Origin: Halalkalibacter hemicellulosilyticusJCM 9152
Lineage (GTDB): Bacteria; Bacillota; Bacilli; Bacillales; Bacillaceae_D
Assembly (NCBI RefSeq): GCF_000513115.1
Contig: NZ_BAUU01000015.1
Span: forward strand, 1 to 64,000
Length of the DNA stretch: 64,000 nt
Reading direction: 5' to 3'
Positions 18,509 through 28,430 of the stretch are shown here, in pieces. The notes beneath the pieces are model-generated. The model saw only the letters and a list, made by a program, of their open reading frames with translations, made no database searches and was not told where the DNA came from. Both the position numbers and the translations under genes were made by a program. The stretch's first letter is position 1. The number at the start of each line of letters is the position of its first letter.

Positions 18509-18736
18509 ATGAGGTCATGGTTACAAGCGGTCATACAAACGTTAAAAGTATTTATTCTTTTTATGGGATGCACCTTATTGTTCTATTATGGTATTCTATG
18601 GGTAAGTCAAGAATATGAGAGTTATCATCGTTATGATGAGCCGGAAGGAAAGGCTGTTAAGGTCTTTCAATCGGAGGAAGGTCATGTCTCAAGTTTTTTT
18701 GAGAGGTTAAGGTTCTTCTATCAAGAAGGGGAATAA
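18509..18736 (+). CDS. yqzK: DUF4227 small membrane protein (YqzK)
   Basis: 75 residues: one N-terminal hydrophobic helix (about 7-30) followed by EYESYHRYDEPEGKAVKVF, a conserved segment of YqzK. The ATG at 18509 fits GAGGAG better than the TTG at 18488 or the ATG at 18500. Located between fur and xerD as in B. subtilis; function unknown. Confidence 0.88.
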   Translation: MRSWLQAVIQTLKVFILFMGCTLLFYYGILWVSQEYESYHRYDEPEGKAVKVFQSEEGHVSSFFERLRFFYQEGE

Positions 18737-18765
18737 CATCTTAGTTATGATAGGAGCGATATCAT

Positions 18766-19656
18766 TTGGATAACGTAATAGCTCAATTTCTTCATTATAT
18801 ACAGGTGGAAAGAGGACTAGCTAATAATACGATTCTCTCATATAAGCGGGATTTATCACAATACGTTCATTACATGGAGAAAGTAGAGAAGATATCTAGC
18901 TTAAATCAAATTAATCGACAACACATTGTTTATTATTTATATGAATTAAAGGAAAAAGGACGAGCCGAAACAACGATAGCTCGTACGATTGCGTCCATTC
19001 GTGCATTACATCAATATGCCTTGCGAGAGAAGCAATCTGATCAAGATCCATCTGTCCACTTAGATATTCCAAAAGCGGTGAAAAAATTACCGAAAGTCCT
19101 TTCTACTACTGAGGTCGAAGCTCTATTAGAAGCTCCAAAGGGGAATGATGTCTTTTCCATTCGCAACCGAGCCTTATTAGAGACATTATATGCTACTGGA
19201 ATGAGGGTTTCGGAGCTCATTCGCTTAACCGTTACAGATACACATTTATCAATGGGCTTCGTTCGTTGTGTCGGAAAAGGAAATAAGGAGCGAATTATAC
19301 CATTAGGGAGTGCTGCAACTGCTGCGTTACAAGTCTATTTTGAGAAGAGTAGATTACAATTAATGAAAAAGAAACGTCATGATTTTGTATTTGTTAATTT
19401 ACATGGAAATCCTTTAAGTAGACAAGGATTTTGGAAAGTTCTCAAACAATTAACTGAGAGTGCAAATATTCAAAAGGAACTTACACCACATACACTACGG
19501 CATTCATTTGCAACTCACTTACTTGAGAATGGGGCTGATTTACGTGCCGTACAGGAAATGCTTGGACATGCCGATATTTCTACAACCCAAATTTATACAC
19601 ATGTAACGAAAAATAGAATGAAAGATGTGTATACGAAATATCATCCAAGAGCATAA
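18766..19656 (+). CDS. xerD: tyrosine recombinase XerD
   Basis: 296 residues with an N-terminal SAM-like core-binding domain (about 1-87) and a catalytic domain. The whole active-site set is visible: Arg147 (TGMRVSE), Lys171 (GKGNKE), His242 and Arg245 (HTLRH), His268 (LGHADI) and Tyr277 (IYTHV). With its Xer partner it resolves chromosome dimers at dif. TTG start with TAGGAG upstream, 30 bases after yqzK. Confidence 0.96.
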   Translation: MDNVIAQFLHYIQVERGLANNTILSYKRDLSQYVHYMEKVEKISSLNQINRQHIVYYLYELKEKGRAETTIARTIASIRALHQYALREKQSDQDPSVHLDIPKAVKKLPKVLSTTEVEALLEAPKGNDVFSIRNRALLETLYATGMRVSELIRLTVTDTHLSMGFVRCVGKGNKERIIPLGSAATAALQVYFEKSRLQLMKKKRHDFVFVNLHGNPLSRQGFWKVLKQLTESANIQKELTPHTLRHSFATHLLENGADLRAVQEMLGHADISTTQIYTHVTKNRMKDVYTKYHPRA

Positions 19657-19663
19657 AGGATCA

Positions 19664-19694
19664 TAAGCTAAACGAATATTCGTAGTTTAGCTTA
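19664..19694 (+). other. inverted repeat between xerD and deoB
   Basis: TAAGCTAAAC pairs with GTTTAGCTTA around an 11-base centre. No T run follows, so it is a weak terminator or a protein site. Confidence 0.4.
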
Positions 19695-19825
19695 ATCTGC
19701 ACAAATAGGTTGTCAGACATCAGACGATAATAATTAGTTGTTATGAAAAGTAGTGTTTGAATTGAGTTTTTTACCTTTATTAGGGTATGTTAGTAAATAT
19801 AAGATTGAAGAAGGGGGAAATCTAT

Positions 19826-21007
19826 TTGTCAAATTATACATTTAAGCGAGTGTTTTTAGTTGTATTAGATTCCGTCGGAATTGGCGAAGCTCCTGATGCT
19901 CATTTATTTGGTGATGAAGGGTCACATACGTTAGGTCACATTGCAGAAAAAATGAATGGATTACATATGCCGAATATGGCGAAGCTTGGTTTAGCACACA
20001 TTAGAGAAATACAAGGAATAAATAAAGTCAAATCACCCTTGGCGCATTATGGTTTAATGCAGGAAGCATCAAGTGGTAAGGATACGATGACGGGACATTG
20101 GGAGTTAATGGGGCTTCATATTAAAGAGCCGTTTCGAGTGTTTCCTGAAGGATTTCCTCCTCAGCTTGTTGAACAATTAGAACGAGCGTGGGGACGAGAA
20201 ATGATTGGAAACAAAGTAGCCTCAGGTACAGAAATTATTGCAGAATTAGGTGCAGAACATGTAAAGACAGGAAAGCTCATCGTCTATACATCTGCAGATT
20301 CTGTATTACAAGTGGCTGCCCATGAGGACGTTGTACCGATTGAAGAATTGTACGAAATTTGTGAAAAGGCACGAGCCATTACACTTGATCCGCAATATAT
20401 GGTTGGTCGAATAATAGCTCGTCCTTTTATTGGAGAAAACGGCCAATGGGAACGAACGCCTAATCGTCATGACTATGCACTTAAGCCGTTTGCTCGTACG
20501 GTTATGAACGAGTTGGAAGATGCTGGTTTTGATTCGATTGCGATCGGGAAAATTTCTGATATTTACGATGGTGAAGGAATAACGAAGTCAGTACGGACCA
20601 TATCCAATGATGATGGGATGAAAAAACTCGTTGACTCAATGAAAGAGTCATTTACTGGATTAAGTTTTGTGAACTTAGTTGATTTTGATGCGAAATATGG
20701 CCATCGACGTGATCCGATTGGATATGGACAAGCTTTAGAAGCGTATGATCAACAATTAGCTGAAGTGATCGAACACGTAACCGAGGATGATTTGTTAATC
20801 ATTACAGCGGATCACGGCAATGATCCGACTTATTCTGGTACGGATCATACTCGTGAACTCGTGCCATTACTCGTTTACTCGAAAAGACAAAAGCGAGGAA
20901 GTCATTTAGGTACACGCGAAACATTTGCAGATGTCGGTGCGACGATTGCTGACAATTTTAACATTACAATGCCAAAATACGGTACTAGCTTTTTGTCAGA
21001 ACTATGA
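19826..21007 (+). CDS. deoB: phosphopentomutase
   Basis: 393 residues of the alkaline-phosphatase-like superfamily. [14 protein letters not shown] holds the first metal Asp, KDTMTGHWE the phospho-acceptor Thr region, and [11 protein letters not shown] the late metal ligands. It interconverts ribose (or deoxyribose) 1-phosphate and 5-phosphate, moving sugar from nucleosides into central metabolism. TTG start at 19826 with AAGGGGGA eight bases before; upstream in-frame codons lack a ribosome site. First gene of an operon with two phosphorylases and pdp; it overlaps the next frame. Confidence 0.95.
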   Translation: MSNYTFKRVFLVVLDSVGIGEAPDAHLFGDEGSHTLGHIAEKMNGLHMPNMAKLGLAHIREIQGINKVKSPLAHYGLMQEASSGKDTMTGHWELMGLHIKEPFRVFPEGFPPQLVEQLERAWGREMIGNKVASGTEIIAELGAEHVKTGKLIVYTSADSVLQVAAHEDVVPIEELYEICEKARAITLDPQYMVGRIIARPFIGENGQWERTPNRHDYALKPFARTVMNELEDAGFDSIAIGKISDIYDGEGITKSVRTISNDDGMKKLVDSMKESFTGLSFVNLVDFDAKYGHRRDPIGYGQALEAYDQQLAEVIEHVTEDDLLIITADHGNDPTYSGTDHTRELVPLLVYSKRQKRGSHLGTRETFADVGATIADNFNITMPKYGTSFLSEL

Positions 21008-21039
21008 ATGTTGAAGAATATATGTTAGGAGTGAACAAA

Positions 21040-21855
21040 TTGGGCAAAGAAAGTATTGGACGAGCAACACAATTTCTAAAAGACAAAGTGAATGATAGTC
21101 CTACAATTGGACTAATCTTAGGGTCAGGATTAGGAGTACTTGCAGATGAAATTGAAGAAGCAACAGAAGTCCCTTATAGTTCGATTCCGGATTTTCCAGT
21201 ATCGACTGTGTCAGGGCATGCAGGGAAGCTCGTATTTGGAAAGCTACAAAATAAAAATGTCGTAGCTATGCAAGGGCGTTTTCATATATATGAAGGGTAT
21301 CAAGCGCATGAAGTGACACTTCCAGTTAGAGTGATGAAGCAGCTCGGTGTCAAACAGTTAATCGTGACAAACGCTGCTGGCGGTGTGAATAAATCCTTTG
21401 AACCAGGACATTTAATGTTAATAAAAGATCAGATAAATCAAATGAATCAAAATCCATTAATCGGACCGAATGATGAAGAGTTTGGCCCTAGATTTCCCGA
21501 CATGTCAAATGCGTATTGCGACCAGTTACGTCATATTGCCCGTGAGCAAGCAAAGAAGTTAGATCTTACGTTGCAAGAAGGGGTTTATGTTGCCAATAGT
21601 GGTCCTTCTTATGAAACACCTGCCGAAGTTCGTATGATACGTGAACTTGGCGGAGATGCCGTTGGAATGTCCACTGTACCTGAGGTTATCGTTGCTCGTC
21701 ATATTGGACTTGAAGTACTTGGTATAACGTGCATTTCGAATATGGCAGCCGGAATTCTACCGCAGCCGTTAACACATGAAGAAGTCATCGAAACGACGGA
21801 AAAAGTGAAGGAAGATTTTTTAGCATTAGTAAAAGCAATTGTACATTCAATGTAG
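21040..21855 (+). CDS. punA: purine-nucleoside phosphorylase, canonical paralogue
   Basis: 271 residues, TTG start with TAGGAG upstream. Trimeric PNP family: LILGSGLG phosphate loop, GRFHIYEGY, NAAGGVN, GPSYETPAE and MSTVPEVIVARH. The residues that match human PNP Glu201 (codon 21613-21615) and Asn243 (codon 21739-21741) are kept, which predicts 6-oxopurine nucleosides (inosine, guanosine) as substrates. It releases base plus ribose 1-phosphate, which DeoB then handles. Confidence 0.95.
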   Translation: MGKESIGRATQFLKDKVNDSPTIGLILGSGLGVLADEIEEATEVPYSSIPDFPVSTVSGHAGKLVFGKLQNKNVVAMQGRFHIYEGYQAHEVTLPVRVMKQLGVKQLIVTNAAGGVNKSFEPGHLMLIKDQINQMNQNPLIGPNDEEFGPRFPDMSNAYCDQLRHIAREQAKKLDLTLQEGVYVANSGPSYETPAEVRMIRELGGDAVGMSTVPEVIVARHIGLEVLGITCISNMAAGILPQPLTHEEVIETTEKVKEDFLALVKAIVHSM

Positions 21856-21868
21856 AGGAGATGTTGAA

Positions 21869-22696
21869 ATGACGACATTATTAGAAGCCATTAACGAATC
21901 AACGGAATTTATTCAAGCAAAAATGAAACATACACCCAAAATTGGACTTATACTTGGTTCAGGATTAGGTGAGCTAGCGAACGAAGTGGAAAATCCAATC
22001 CGTATTAATTATAAGGATATTCCGCATTTTCCTGTCTCAACAGTTGAAGGACATGCTGGACAGCTAGTGATAGGATCATTAGAGGGACAAGATGTCATCG
22101 CTATGCAAGGTCGTTTTCATTATTATGAAGGCTATACGATGCAGGAAGTGACGTTTCCAGTTAGAGTAATGAAAGCATTAGGTGTGGAACTTTTACTCGT
22201 TACGAATGCGTGTGGTGGAATGAACAAAAGCTTTTCACCTGGGGATTTAATGGTTATAACGAATCATTTAAATATGACTGGTGATAATCCATTAATTGGT
22301 ACTAACTTTGAGGAGTTGGGTCCCCGTTTTCCAGATATGAGTCATGCTTACACACCTGAACTTGTTACATTTGTTGAAAAGACGGCTAAGTCATTAGACA
22401 TTCAAATTCAAAAGGGTGTGTATGCTGGTGTAACAGGTCCGACTTATATGAGTGGAGCCGAATTAATAATGCTACGTAAGCTAGGTGGAGATGTAATCGG
22501 GATGTCTACTGTACCTGAGGTCATTGTTGCTAGACACGCAAGCATGAAAGTAATTGGTATATCATGTATTACAGATATGGCGATAGGTGAAGAAATTCAA
22601 GGGATTACCCATGAAGAAGTCGTTGAAGTCGCTAATAAAACGAAACCGATCTTTATTAAATTAGTTCGTGAGCTAGTAGCAAAAGTTGAACTGTAG
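21869..22696 (+). CDS. second purine-nucleoside phosphorylase paralogue with altered base-binding residues
   Basis: 275 residues, clearly the tandem sister of the gene before it: LILGSGLGEL, GRFHYYEGY, MSTVPEVIVARH. Two purine-contact positions differ. The Glu201 equivalent is Met (GPTYMSGAE, codon 22448-22450) and the Asn243 equivalent is Asp (TDMAIG, codon 22574-22576). Methylthioadenosine phosphorylases have Ser and Asp there, and Asp favours a 6-amino group. An adenosine-type or otherwise changed specificity is inferred. ATG at 21869 has GAGGAGA upstream, 13 bases after punA. Confidence 0.92.
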   Translation: MTTLLEAINESTEFIQAKMKHTPKIGLILGSGLGELANEVENPIRINYKDIPHFPVSTVEGHAGQLVIGSLEGQDVIAMQGRFHYYEGYTMQEVTFPVRVMKALGVELLLVTNACGGMNKSFSPGDLMVITNHLNMTGDNPLIGTNFEELGPRFPDMSHAYTPELVTFVEKTAKSLDIQIQKGVYAGVTGPTYMSGAELIMLRKLGGDVIGMSTVPEVIVARHASMKVIGISCITDMAIGEEIQGITHEEVVEVANKTKPIFIKLVRELVAKVEL

Positions 22697-22716
22697 AGTA
22701 GAGGATGTGATCGTTC

Positions 22717-24018
22717 ATGCGCATGGTTGATATCATTGCTAAGAAACGAGACGGAGAAGAATTAGAAAAGGCAGAAATTCGGTATGTGATTAATGAATAT
22801 ACGAATGGTTTGATTCCTGACTATCAAATGTCTGCATTTGCGATGGCCATCTATTTTCAAGATATGACAATGAAAGAGCGAGCTGAGTTAACGTTGGCGA
22901 TGGTTGAGACGGGTGATCGAGTTGATCTTTCTGAAATAGAAGGGATCAAAGTAGATAAGCATTCTACAGGTGGTGTTGGCGATAAAACAACGATCGCCTT
23001 AGCACCACTTGTCGCTGCTGTAGGAGTTCCAGTTGCTAAGATGTCTGGTCGAGGGCTTGGTCATACAGGGGGGACAATCGATAAGCTAGAATCGATTCCT
23101 CATTTTTCTGTTGAAATGGAGCCATCTGAATTTATTGCCTTAGTTAATCGAAATAAACTGGCAGTAGTAGGACAAACAGGCAATTTGGCCCCGGCAGATA
23201 AGAAATTATATGCACTGCGAGATGTAACAGCATCGGTCAATTCGATACCTTTAATTGCAAGTTCCATTATGAGTAAGAAAATTGCATCAGGTGCTGATGC
23301 CATTGTGCTTGATGTGAAAACAGGTAGCGGTGCATTTATGAAGGACTATGACCAGGCTCGAGAATTAGCGGAGGCAATGGTGGAAATTGGCGAGCAACTC
23401 GGTAGAAGAACGACGGCTATTATTTCTGACATGAGTCAACCTTTAGGGTATACAGTTGGTAATTCGCTAGAAGTCAAGGAAGCGATTGATCTATTAAAAG
23501 GCGAAGGGCCTAACGATTTATATGAGCTATGTATGAGACTGGGAAGTCAGATGGTATATGCAGCGAACAAGGCTAAGTCTTTAGAGGAAGCGCGAGAGAT
23601 GCTAGATGAAGTGATTGAAAATGGAGAAGCTCTAAATACGTTAAAAAGGTTTATTGAGTCACAAAAGGGTGACCCATCTATTGTTGATGATCCTTCAAAA
23701 TTACCTACTGCTAATAAGCTCGTGCAAGTTGTTTCTCCATATACTGGTTATGTAAAAACAATTGATGCAGAACAAATTGGGATAGCAGCGATGCAACTAG
23801 GAGCGGGGAGAGCGACAAAAGAATCAAGAATTGATCTTGCAGTAGGAATAGAGTTACATAAGAAGCTTGGTGATCATGTTAAACAAGGTGATTATTTAGC
23901 GACATTGCATGTCAATGATCGTTCTTTTGAACAAGTCGTACAAATGGTTGAGAACGCCTATGGTTTTTCCGATAAAAAAATACTACCACCGAATCTTATT
24001 TATGAAGAACTTATTTAA
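22717..24018 (+). CDS. pdp: pyrimidine-nucleoside phosphorylase
   Basis: 433 residues of the thymidine/pyrimidine phosphorylase family. [15 protein letters not shown] is the phosphate-binding glycine loop and [20 protein letters not shown] follows. The C-terminal domain has [13 protein letters not shown] and the [11 protein letters not shown] lipoyl-like part. It splits uridine, deoxyuridine and thymidine with phosphate. Start MRMVDII is the same as in B. subtilis Pdp. Last gene of the deoB-punA-punA'-pdp operon. Confidence 0.95.
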   Translation: MRMVDIIAKKRDGEELEKAEIRYVINEYTNGLIPDYQMSAFAMAIYFQDMTMKERAELTLAMVETGDRVDLSEIEGIKVDKHSTGGVGDKTTIALAPLVAAVGVPVAKMSGRGLGHTGGTIDKLESIPHFSVEMEPSEFIALVNRNKLAVVGQTGNLAPADKKLYALRDVTASVNSIPLIASSIMSKKIASGADAIVLDVKTGSGAFMKDYDQARELAEAMVEIGEQLGRRTTAIISDMSQPLGYTVGNSLEVKEAIDLLKGEGPNDLYELCMRLGSQMVYAANKAKSLEEAREMLDEVIENGEALNTLKRFIESQKGDPSIVDDPSKLPTANKLVQVVSPYTGYVKTIDAEQIGIAAMQLGAGRATKESRIDLAVGIELHKKLGDHVKQGDYLATLHVNDRSFEQVVQMVENAYGFSDKKILPPNLIYEELI

Positions 24019-24051
24019 GTCTTGGTGTTTTTGAAAATAAAAGAACAAATC

Positions 24052-24165
24052 CAGCCTGTCGACAGGTTTTGTGTTTAGAATTTGCCACAATTTAGCACTT
24101 CGATCACGCTACCGGGATGAGGGCACGTACCTGCAGGAGTCGATCCCCATCCCGGCCGCTTTGAT
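24052..24165. repeat. dispersed intergenic repeat, copy 2 of 2
   Basis: Copy of the element at 2927-3056, again right after a gene. It starts with the palindrome CCTGTCGACAGG and TTTT, then GTTTAGA, TTTGCCAC, CTTCGA, CGCTACCGGGAT and GGGCACG. In this copy CCGGGATGAGGG can pair with CCCATCCCGG about 20 bases on, so a second hairpin is possible. The leading palindrome plus T run may end the pdp transcript. Confidence 0.6.
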
Positions 24166-24282
24166 TAGTACGAAAACAGGAATGACCTTCTCTTTAAAAA
24201 GAGATAGATGACCGTTTTTTGCCAGTATTATAAATGAAAATAAGACTGGAGTGAATGGGCAGTAGCTGCTAACGAGTAGAAA

Positions 24283-25424
24283 TTACTCTTCATGCAGTTG
24301 AGCGTGAGCAAGTAATTGTATCGTTCGATCATCCATTGGAGGATTATGAATACCTGCTCTAACATCACGATAGTATCGTTGTAGCTTGTTAGTGTTGTAT
24401 AGACTGTGAGCACCAACTACTCTCATCGCTCGATCAACAATCTTCTGAGCAGAGTTGACGACATGAAATTTAACGACTCCTAATTCTCCCTGCATCGACA
24501 TTCGCTCCTCATCGGTAGCATGATCCCATTTTGAAGAAACGCCATAAAGTAAGTGACGTGCTTGAATTAAATCAGCTTCATTCTCTCCAACTTTAGTTTG
24601 AACGGCGGGTATATGTTTAATCGGCCCATTTAAACTGTTTGGAGAATAGCTTTTGGCAAATTGAATAGCTTCATTTTGCGCTGCTTGCGCAATCCCCAAA
24701 TAGCAAGCTGGAATATGTAAGAGCCAACCTGAAGGGCTCTTTTGTCCAGGCGTAAATGTTTCAACATAATAATGGGGAGGTACCTCGACGTCCTTTAAAA
24801 TAAGGTCATGGCTGGCTGTTCCTCGCATACCGAGTGTATCCCATGTTTCATCAATAGAAATACCATTAAATTCTTTCTTAATGAGAAAGTTACCGACTTC
24901 ACCTGTTTCGAGTGTAGCTGAAACAAGAACATAGTCTAGTGCTGGAGCCATTGAGGTGAAGCTTTTTCGTCCAGAAATAAGCCAACCACTTTCAGTTTGG
25001 ACCGCTTTTGTTGTAGGTTTACCACCCCTTGTAGGGCTACCTGTTTCCGGTTCCGTTGCAGCTGCATTTAATAGTGCGCCTTTGTTGATAATATCCCTTA
25101 CTACTTCATCTAATGTTTCTTCCGGCCAATTTTTATCATGTAGTTCTGATGTAATACCAATATGCCAACCGATTGATAAACTAGTTGAGCCATCAGCAAT
25201 AGCGATGATCTCTTGCAGTTCTAGCCATTCAGTCAATGTCAATCCTTGCCCTCCTATTGATGTGTGTAAACTTAAAGAAGGGTAGCCAATCTCTTGTAAC
25301 TCATTTATATTTTTAAAGGGAAATGTTTTTTTCTCATCATGTTCTTTCGCACGATTAGCAAATTTAGCACGATTTCTCGTAATCGTTTTTTTCGTTCTTC
25401 TTGAACTAAATGGTGTAATAACAT
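24283..25424 (-). pseudogene. acyl-CoA dehydrogenase (YdbM-like), frame break near the start
   Basis: From the TTG at 25242 a clean 319-residue frame carries the acyl-CoA dehydrogenase middle and C-terminal domains (ATEPETGS, WDTLGMRGTASHD, RVVGAHSLY). The matching N-terminal helices (NRAKFANRAKEHDEK, FPFKNINELQEIGYP) continue upstream in the same frame, but no start codon exists there. The only well-placed ATG (25424, with TAGGAG upstream) is in another frame. One base missing within the first few codons would give an intact protein of about 380 residues. It would oxidise an acyl-CoA or related thioester with FAD. No fatty-acid or sulfur genes adjoin. Confidence 0.8.
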
Positions 25425-25511
25425 TGTTTCAACTCCTACTGTTTCCTTTTACTTATCTTACCATAAGTTATAGGAATCACGAAGGAAAGAGGTACAAGGG
25501 CACTAGTCTAA

Positions 25512-26702
25512 TTAGCTGAATTCTCTCAAAAAACTAAGTCCTTCTTTCGGACGAATAAAGGCTTCACATACAAAAGCAGCCATTCCTAGAGCTGTTGAAT
25601 GTGTGGCCAATGTTGAAAAATGAATGTGTAGATTTGCCTGTTGAAATTGATAGCGATTTTGATTCGTTACTTCTTCAATTGGCTCTTGTAAAAAAGGCTC
25701 TAAACTAGCAAGACGATTTCCGATGATGATTTCATCAGGGTTGAATGTGTTCATAATTGAATTAATGCCATACCCTAAATATAAACCTATTTCATGAATG
25801 ATCGTAAGGGCACGTTTGTCTTTTTCGTTGGCATATTTAATGAGATCTTCTAAATCTATTTGATCTTGTTGATAGACTTTTTTCGCTTCTTTAAGTAATG
25901 CTCGTTCAGAAGCGTATAATTCCCAACATCCCTTGTTCCCACAAACACACTTACGACCACCTGCTTGTATGGTAGTGTGTCCCATCTCTCCAGAAAAACC
26001 ATTAATCCCACGGTACATCTGATTATTTAGAATGATTCCAACTCCGATACCTGTTCCTGCACTAATATAAATCACATTTTCGCTTTGTTTTGCTGCACCA
26101 AACTTCTTTTCACCATATGCACCTCCGTTCGCTTCGTTATCAATAATAACAGGGAGGTCATAGGTAGCTTCTAACTCTTGTTTTAACTCAATACTTTTCC
26201 AGTGGAGGTTCGGTGCATGAACAATCATTCCACTATTATTAACAATACCCGGGACACCTACGCCAATTCCGACAATACCATATGGACTATCAGGAGCTTT
26301 TTCCATTAATTCTTTTATGATTGAATGAAAATTAGAAAGAACGACAGAATAATGATTATCGGCTAATTTAATGGTTTGTTCGACTATAATTTCACCTTGT
26401 AAATCGGTAAGCACAGCAAGAAGTCGGTTAACTTGAAGATCTATACCAATAGCAAAGCCTGCTTTTTGGTTGAAGTGTAACATGACAGGGCGTCTACCGC
26501 CGCTAGATTCACCTGGTCCCGATTCAAATATAAGCTCTTCTTCAATTAACTCGTTAACTAAAGAGGAAACCGTTCCTTTATTTAATCCTGATTTTTGAGA
26601 GATGCTTGCTCTTGACACTGGTGTTTCAGATATAATTGTTTGTAGAACAAGCGATTTATTGCTTACTTTAACTAGTTGTTGATTCATCGATTGGTTCATC
26701 AT
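25512..26702 (-). CDS. xylR: xylose operon repressor, ROK family
   Basis: 396 residues. The N-terminal helix-turn-helix (about 20-65; SRASISQKSGLNKGTVSSLVNELI) is joined to a ROK sugar-binding domain with IGIDLQ, IDNEANGGAYGE, ISAGTGIGVGI and the zinc motif CVCGNKGCWE. It faces away from xylA across a control region with a good operator candidate, the usual xyl arrangement: it represses xylAB until xylose binds. GGTGAT upstream is a weak ribosome site. Confidence 0.94.
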   Translation of the reverse strand: MMNQSMNQQLVKVSNKSLVLQTIISETPVSRASISQKSGLNKGTVSSLVNELIEEELIFESGPGESSGGRRPVMLHFNQKAGFAIGIDLQVNRLLAVLTDLQGEIIVEQTIKLADNHYSVVLSNFHSIIKELMEKAPDSPYGIVGIGVGVPGIVNNSGMIVHAPNLHWKSIELKQELEATYDLPVIIDNEANGGAYGEKKFGAAKQSENVIYISAGTGIGVGIILNNQMYRGINGFSGEMGHTTIQAGGRKCVCGNKGCWELYASERALLKEAKKVYQQDQIDLEDLIKYANEKDKRALTIIHEIGLYLGYGINSIMNTFNPDEIIIGNRLASLEPFLQEPIEEVTNQNRYQFQQANLHIHFSTLATHSTALGMAAFVCEAFIRPKEGLSFLREFS

Positions 26703-26874
26703 TTCATCACCTTTACGCGAGGCTGGGACAACAGTGTTTTAATAATGAGAATCTGAACAAATGCACGCGATGAAAATAAATCGCTCCGATATATACTTTG
26801 CTCAATTCGTACAATATTTAGATTCCTAACTAAACACATTCGTTATGTTCTAGCCACTTTTCCTTTCTTATATT
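26703..26874. repeat. half copy of the TGGGACA inverted-repeat element
   Basis: From 26717, GAGGCTGGGACAA, then blocks GAACAAAT, CGCTCC, ATATACTTTGCTC follow in the same order and spacing as the right end of the 43704-44109 element read on the minus strand. Only one end is present here. It fills the space between xylR and the xylA promoter. Confidence 0.6.
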
Positions 26875-26920
26875 TTGACATATGAGCGTATTTAGAACAA
26901 TTTCTATTTTTCAGTATAAA

Positions 26921-26963
26921 CTTAGTTTATCCAATAGACAAACAAAGTTTTGTGTGCTATGAT
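26921..26963 (+). promoter_or_regulatory. xylA promoter and XylR operator candidate
   Basis: TAGACA (26935-26940), 17-base spacer and TATGAT (26958-26963) form a good sigma-A promoter. An imperfect dyad, TTAGTTTAT...GACAAACAAA (26922-26946), covers the -35 and resembles the known Bacillus xyl operator (TTAGTTTG...CAAACTAA). Confidence 0.75.
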
Positions 26964-26989
26964 CAATTTATTCAAACAAGTAGCAATAG

Positions 26990-27003
26990 TGAAAGCGTTC
27001 GCA
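26990..27003 (+). promoter_or_regulatory. catabolite-responsive element (cre) upstream of xylA
   Basis: TGAAAGCGTTCGCA matches the CcpA site TGWAANCGNTNWCA at all but one position. It lies about 27 bases after the -10 box, in the transcribed leader, where CcpA would block the polymerase when glucose is present. Confidence 0.7.
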
Positions 27004-27037
27004 TTGTTATTTGATCTTATTTTAGGAGGAATGGTTC

Positions 27038-28354
27038 ATGAGTTATTTTAAAAATGTTTCAAACATTCAATTTGAAGGTGCTCAGTCTAAAAATGATTTT
27101 GCGTTTAAGCATTACAATCCAAATGAAATAATCCAAGGGCAAAAAATGGAAGATTTAATGCGTTTTTCAGTTGCATACTGGCATACGTTCACAGGTGATG
27201 GAGGAGATCCATTTGGAGCTGGAACGGCAGTTCGTCCTTGGGATCATTTAAGTGGAATGGATTTAGCAAAGGCTCGAGTAGAAGCTGCATTTGAATTCTT
27301 CGAAAAGCTAGGTGTACCGTATTTCTGTTTCCATGATTTTGATGTGGCACCAGAGGCGGATACATTAAAAGAAACGAATAAAAATCTTGATGAAATCATT
27401 GCTATGATTCAAGATTACATGAAAACAAGCAAAGTGAAGCTACTTTGGAACACGGCTAATATGTTCACACATCCTCGTTATGTTGGAGGGGCTGCTACTT
27501 CAAATAATGCTGATGTCGTTGCTTATGCAGCGGCAAAAGTTAAAAAAGGTTTGGAAGTTGCAAAAGAACTAGGCTCAGAAAACTATGTATTCTGGGGTGG
27601 ACGTGAAGGTTACGAAACATTACTTAATACAGATATGAAGTTAGAGCTTGATAATTTAGGACGCTTTTTCCACTTAGCTGTTGATTATGCAAAGGAAATT
27701 GGTTTTGATGGACAATTTTTAATCGAACCTAAACCTAAAGAGCCGACGACTCATCAATATGATTTTGATGTAGCAACAGGAATTGGTTTCTTAAAAACGT
27801 ATGATCTTGATAAACACTTCAAATTTAATATTGAAGCGAATCATGCCACGCTTGCAGGACATACATTTGAGCATGAGCTACGCTTAGCTCGAGTAAATGG
27901 TCTTCTAGGTTCCGTTGATGCGAACCAAGGTGATACATTACTAGGGTGGGATACAGATGAATTCCCAACAGACCTTTATTCGACAACACTTGCTATGTAT
28001 GAGATTTTGAAAAATGACGGATTAGGTTCTGGTGGATTGAACTTTGATGCGAAAGTTAGACGTGGATCGATTGATACTGACGATTTATTCCACTCTCACA
28101 TTGCCGGAATGGATGCCTTTGCGATTGGTGCAAAAGTAGCTAATCAGTTAATTGAAGACAAAGTATTTGAAACGATTCTTGCAGATCGATACGAGTCTTT
28201 CAATGATGGAATTGGCCGAGATTTCGTTGAAGGAAAAGCAGATTTCCATAAGCTTGAAGAATATGCATTAGGATTAGAACCAATTCAAAATAAATCAGGT
28301 CGTCAAGAAAAGATTAAGGCTGTTCTAAATCAATATATCTTGAACGTTAAGTAA
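27038..28354 (+). CDS. xylA: xylose isomerase
   Basis: 438 residues, class II length. Signature residues are visible: the catalytic His in [29 protein letters not shown] with metal-binding Glu, [18 protein letters not shown] and [18 protein letters not shown]. It turns D-xylose into D-xylulose in the cytosol. Strong TTAGGAGGA site eight bases before the ATG. First gene of the xyl operon. Confidence 0.97.
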   Translation: MSYFKNVSNIQFEGAQSKNDFAFKHYNPNEIIQGQKMEDLMRFSVAYWHTFTGDGGDPFGAGTAVRPWDHLSGMDLAKARVEAAFEFFEKLGVPYFCFHDFDVAPEADTLKETNKNLDEIIAMIQDYMKTSKVKLLWNTANMFTHPRYVGGAATSNNADVVAYAAAKVKKGLEVAKELGSENYVFWGGREGYETLLNTDMKLELDNLGRFFHLAVDYAKEIGFDGQFLIEPKPKEPTTHQYDFDVATGIGFLKTYDLDKHFKFNIEANHATLAGHTFEHELRLARVNGLLGSVDANQGDTLLGWDTDEFPTDLYSTTLAMYEILKNDGLGSGGLNFDAKVRRGSIDTDDLFHSHIAGMDAFAIGAKVANQLIEDKVFETILADRYESFNDGIGRDFVEGKADFHKLEEYALGLEPIQNKSGRQEKIKAVLNQYILNVK

Positions 28355-28364
28355 GGAAGAAAGG

Positions 28365-28405
28365 GGCTGTCCAATGGGAAACGTATACCAAATGGACAGC
28401 CTTTT
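28365..28405 (+). terminator. intercistronic hairpin between xylA and xylB
   Basis: GGCTGTCCA pairs with TGGACAGCC and is followed by TTTT. It could lower xylB expression relative to xylA or protect the xylA message. Confidence 0.65.
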
Positions 28406-28430
28406 CAAGCATAAAAGGGAGGAAGAATAA

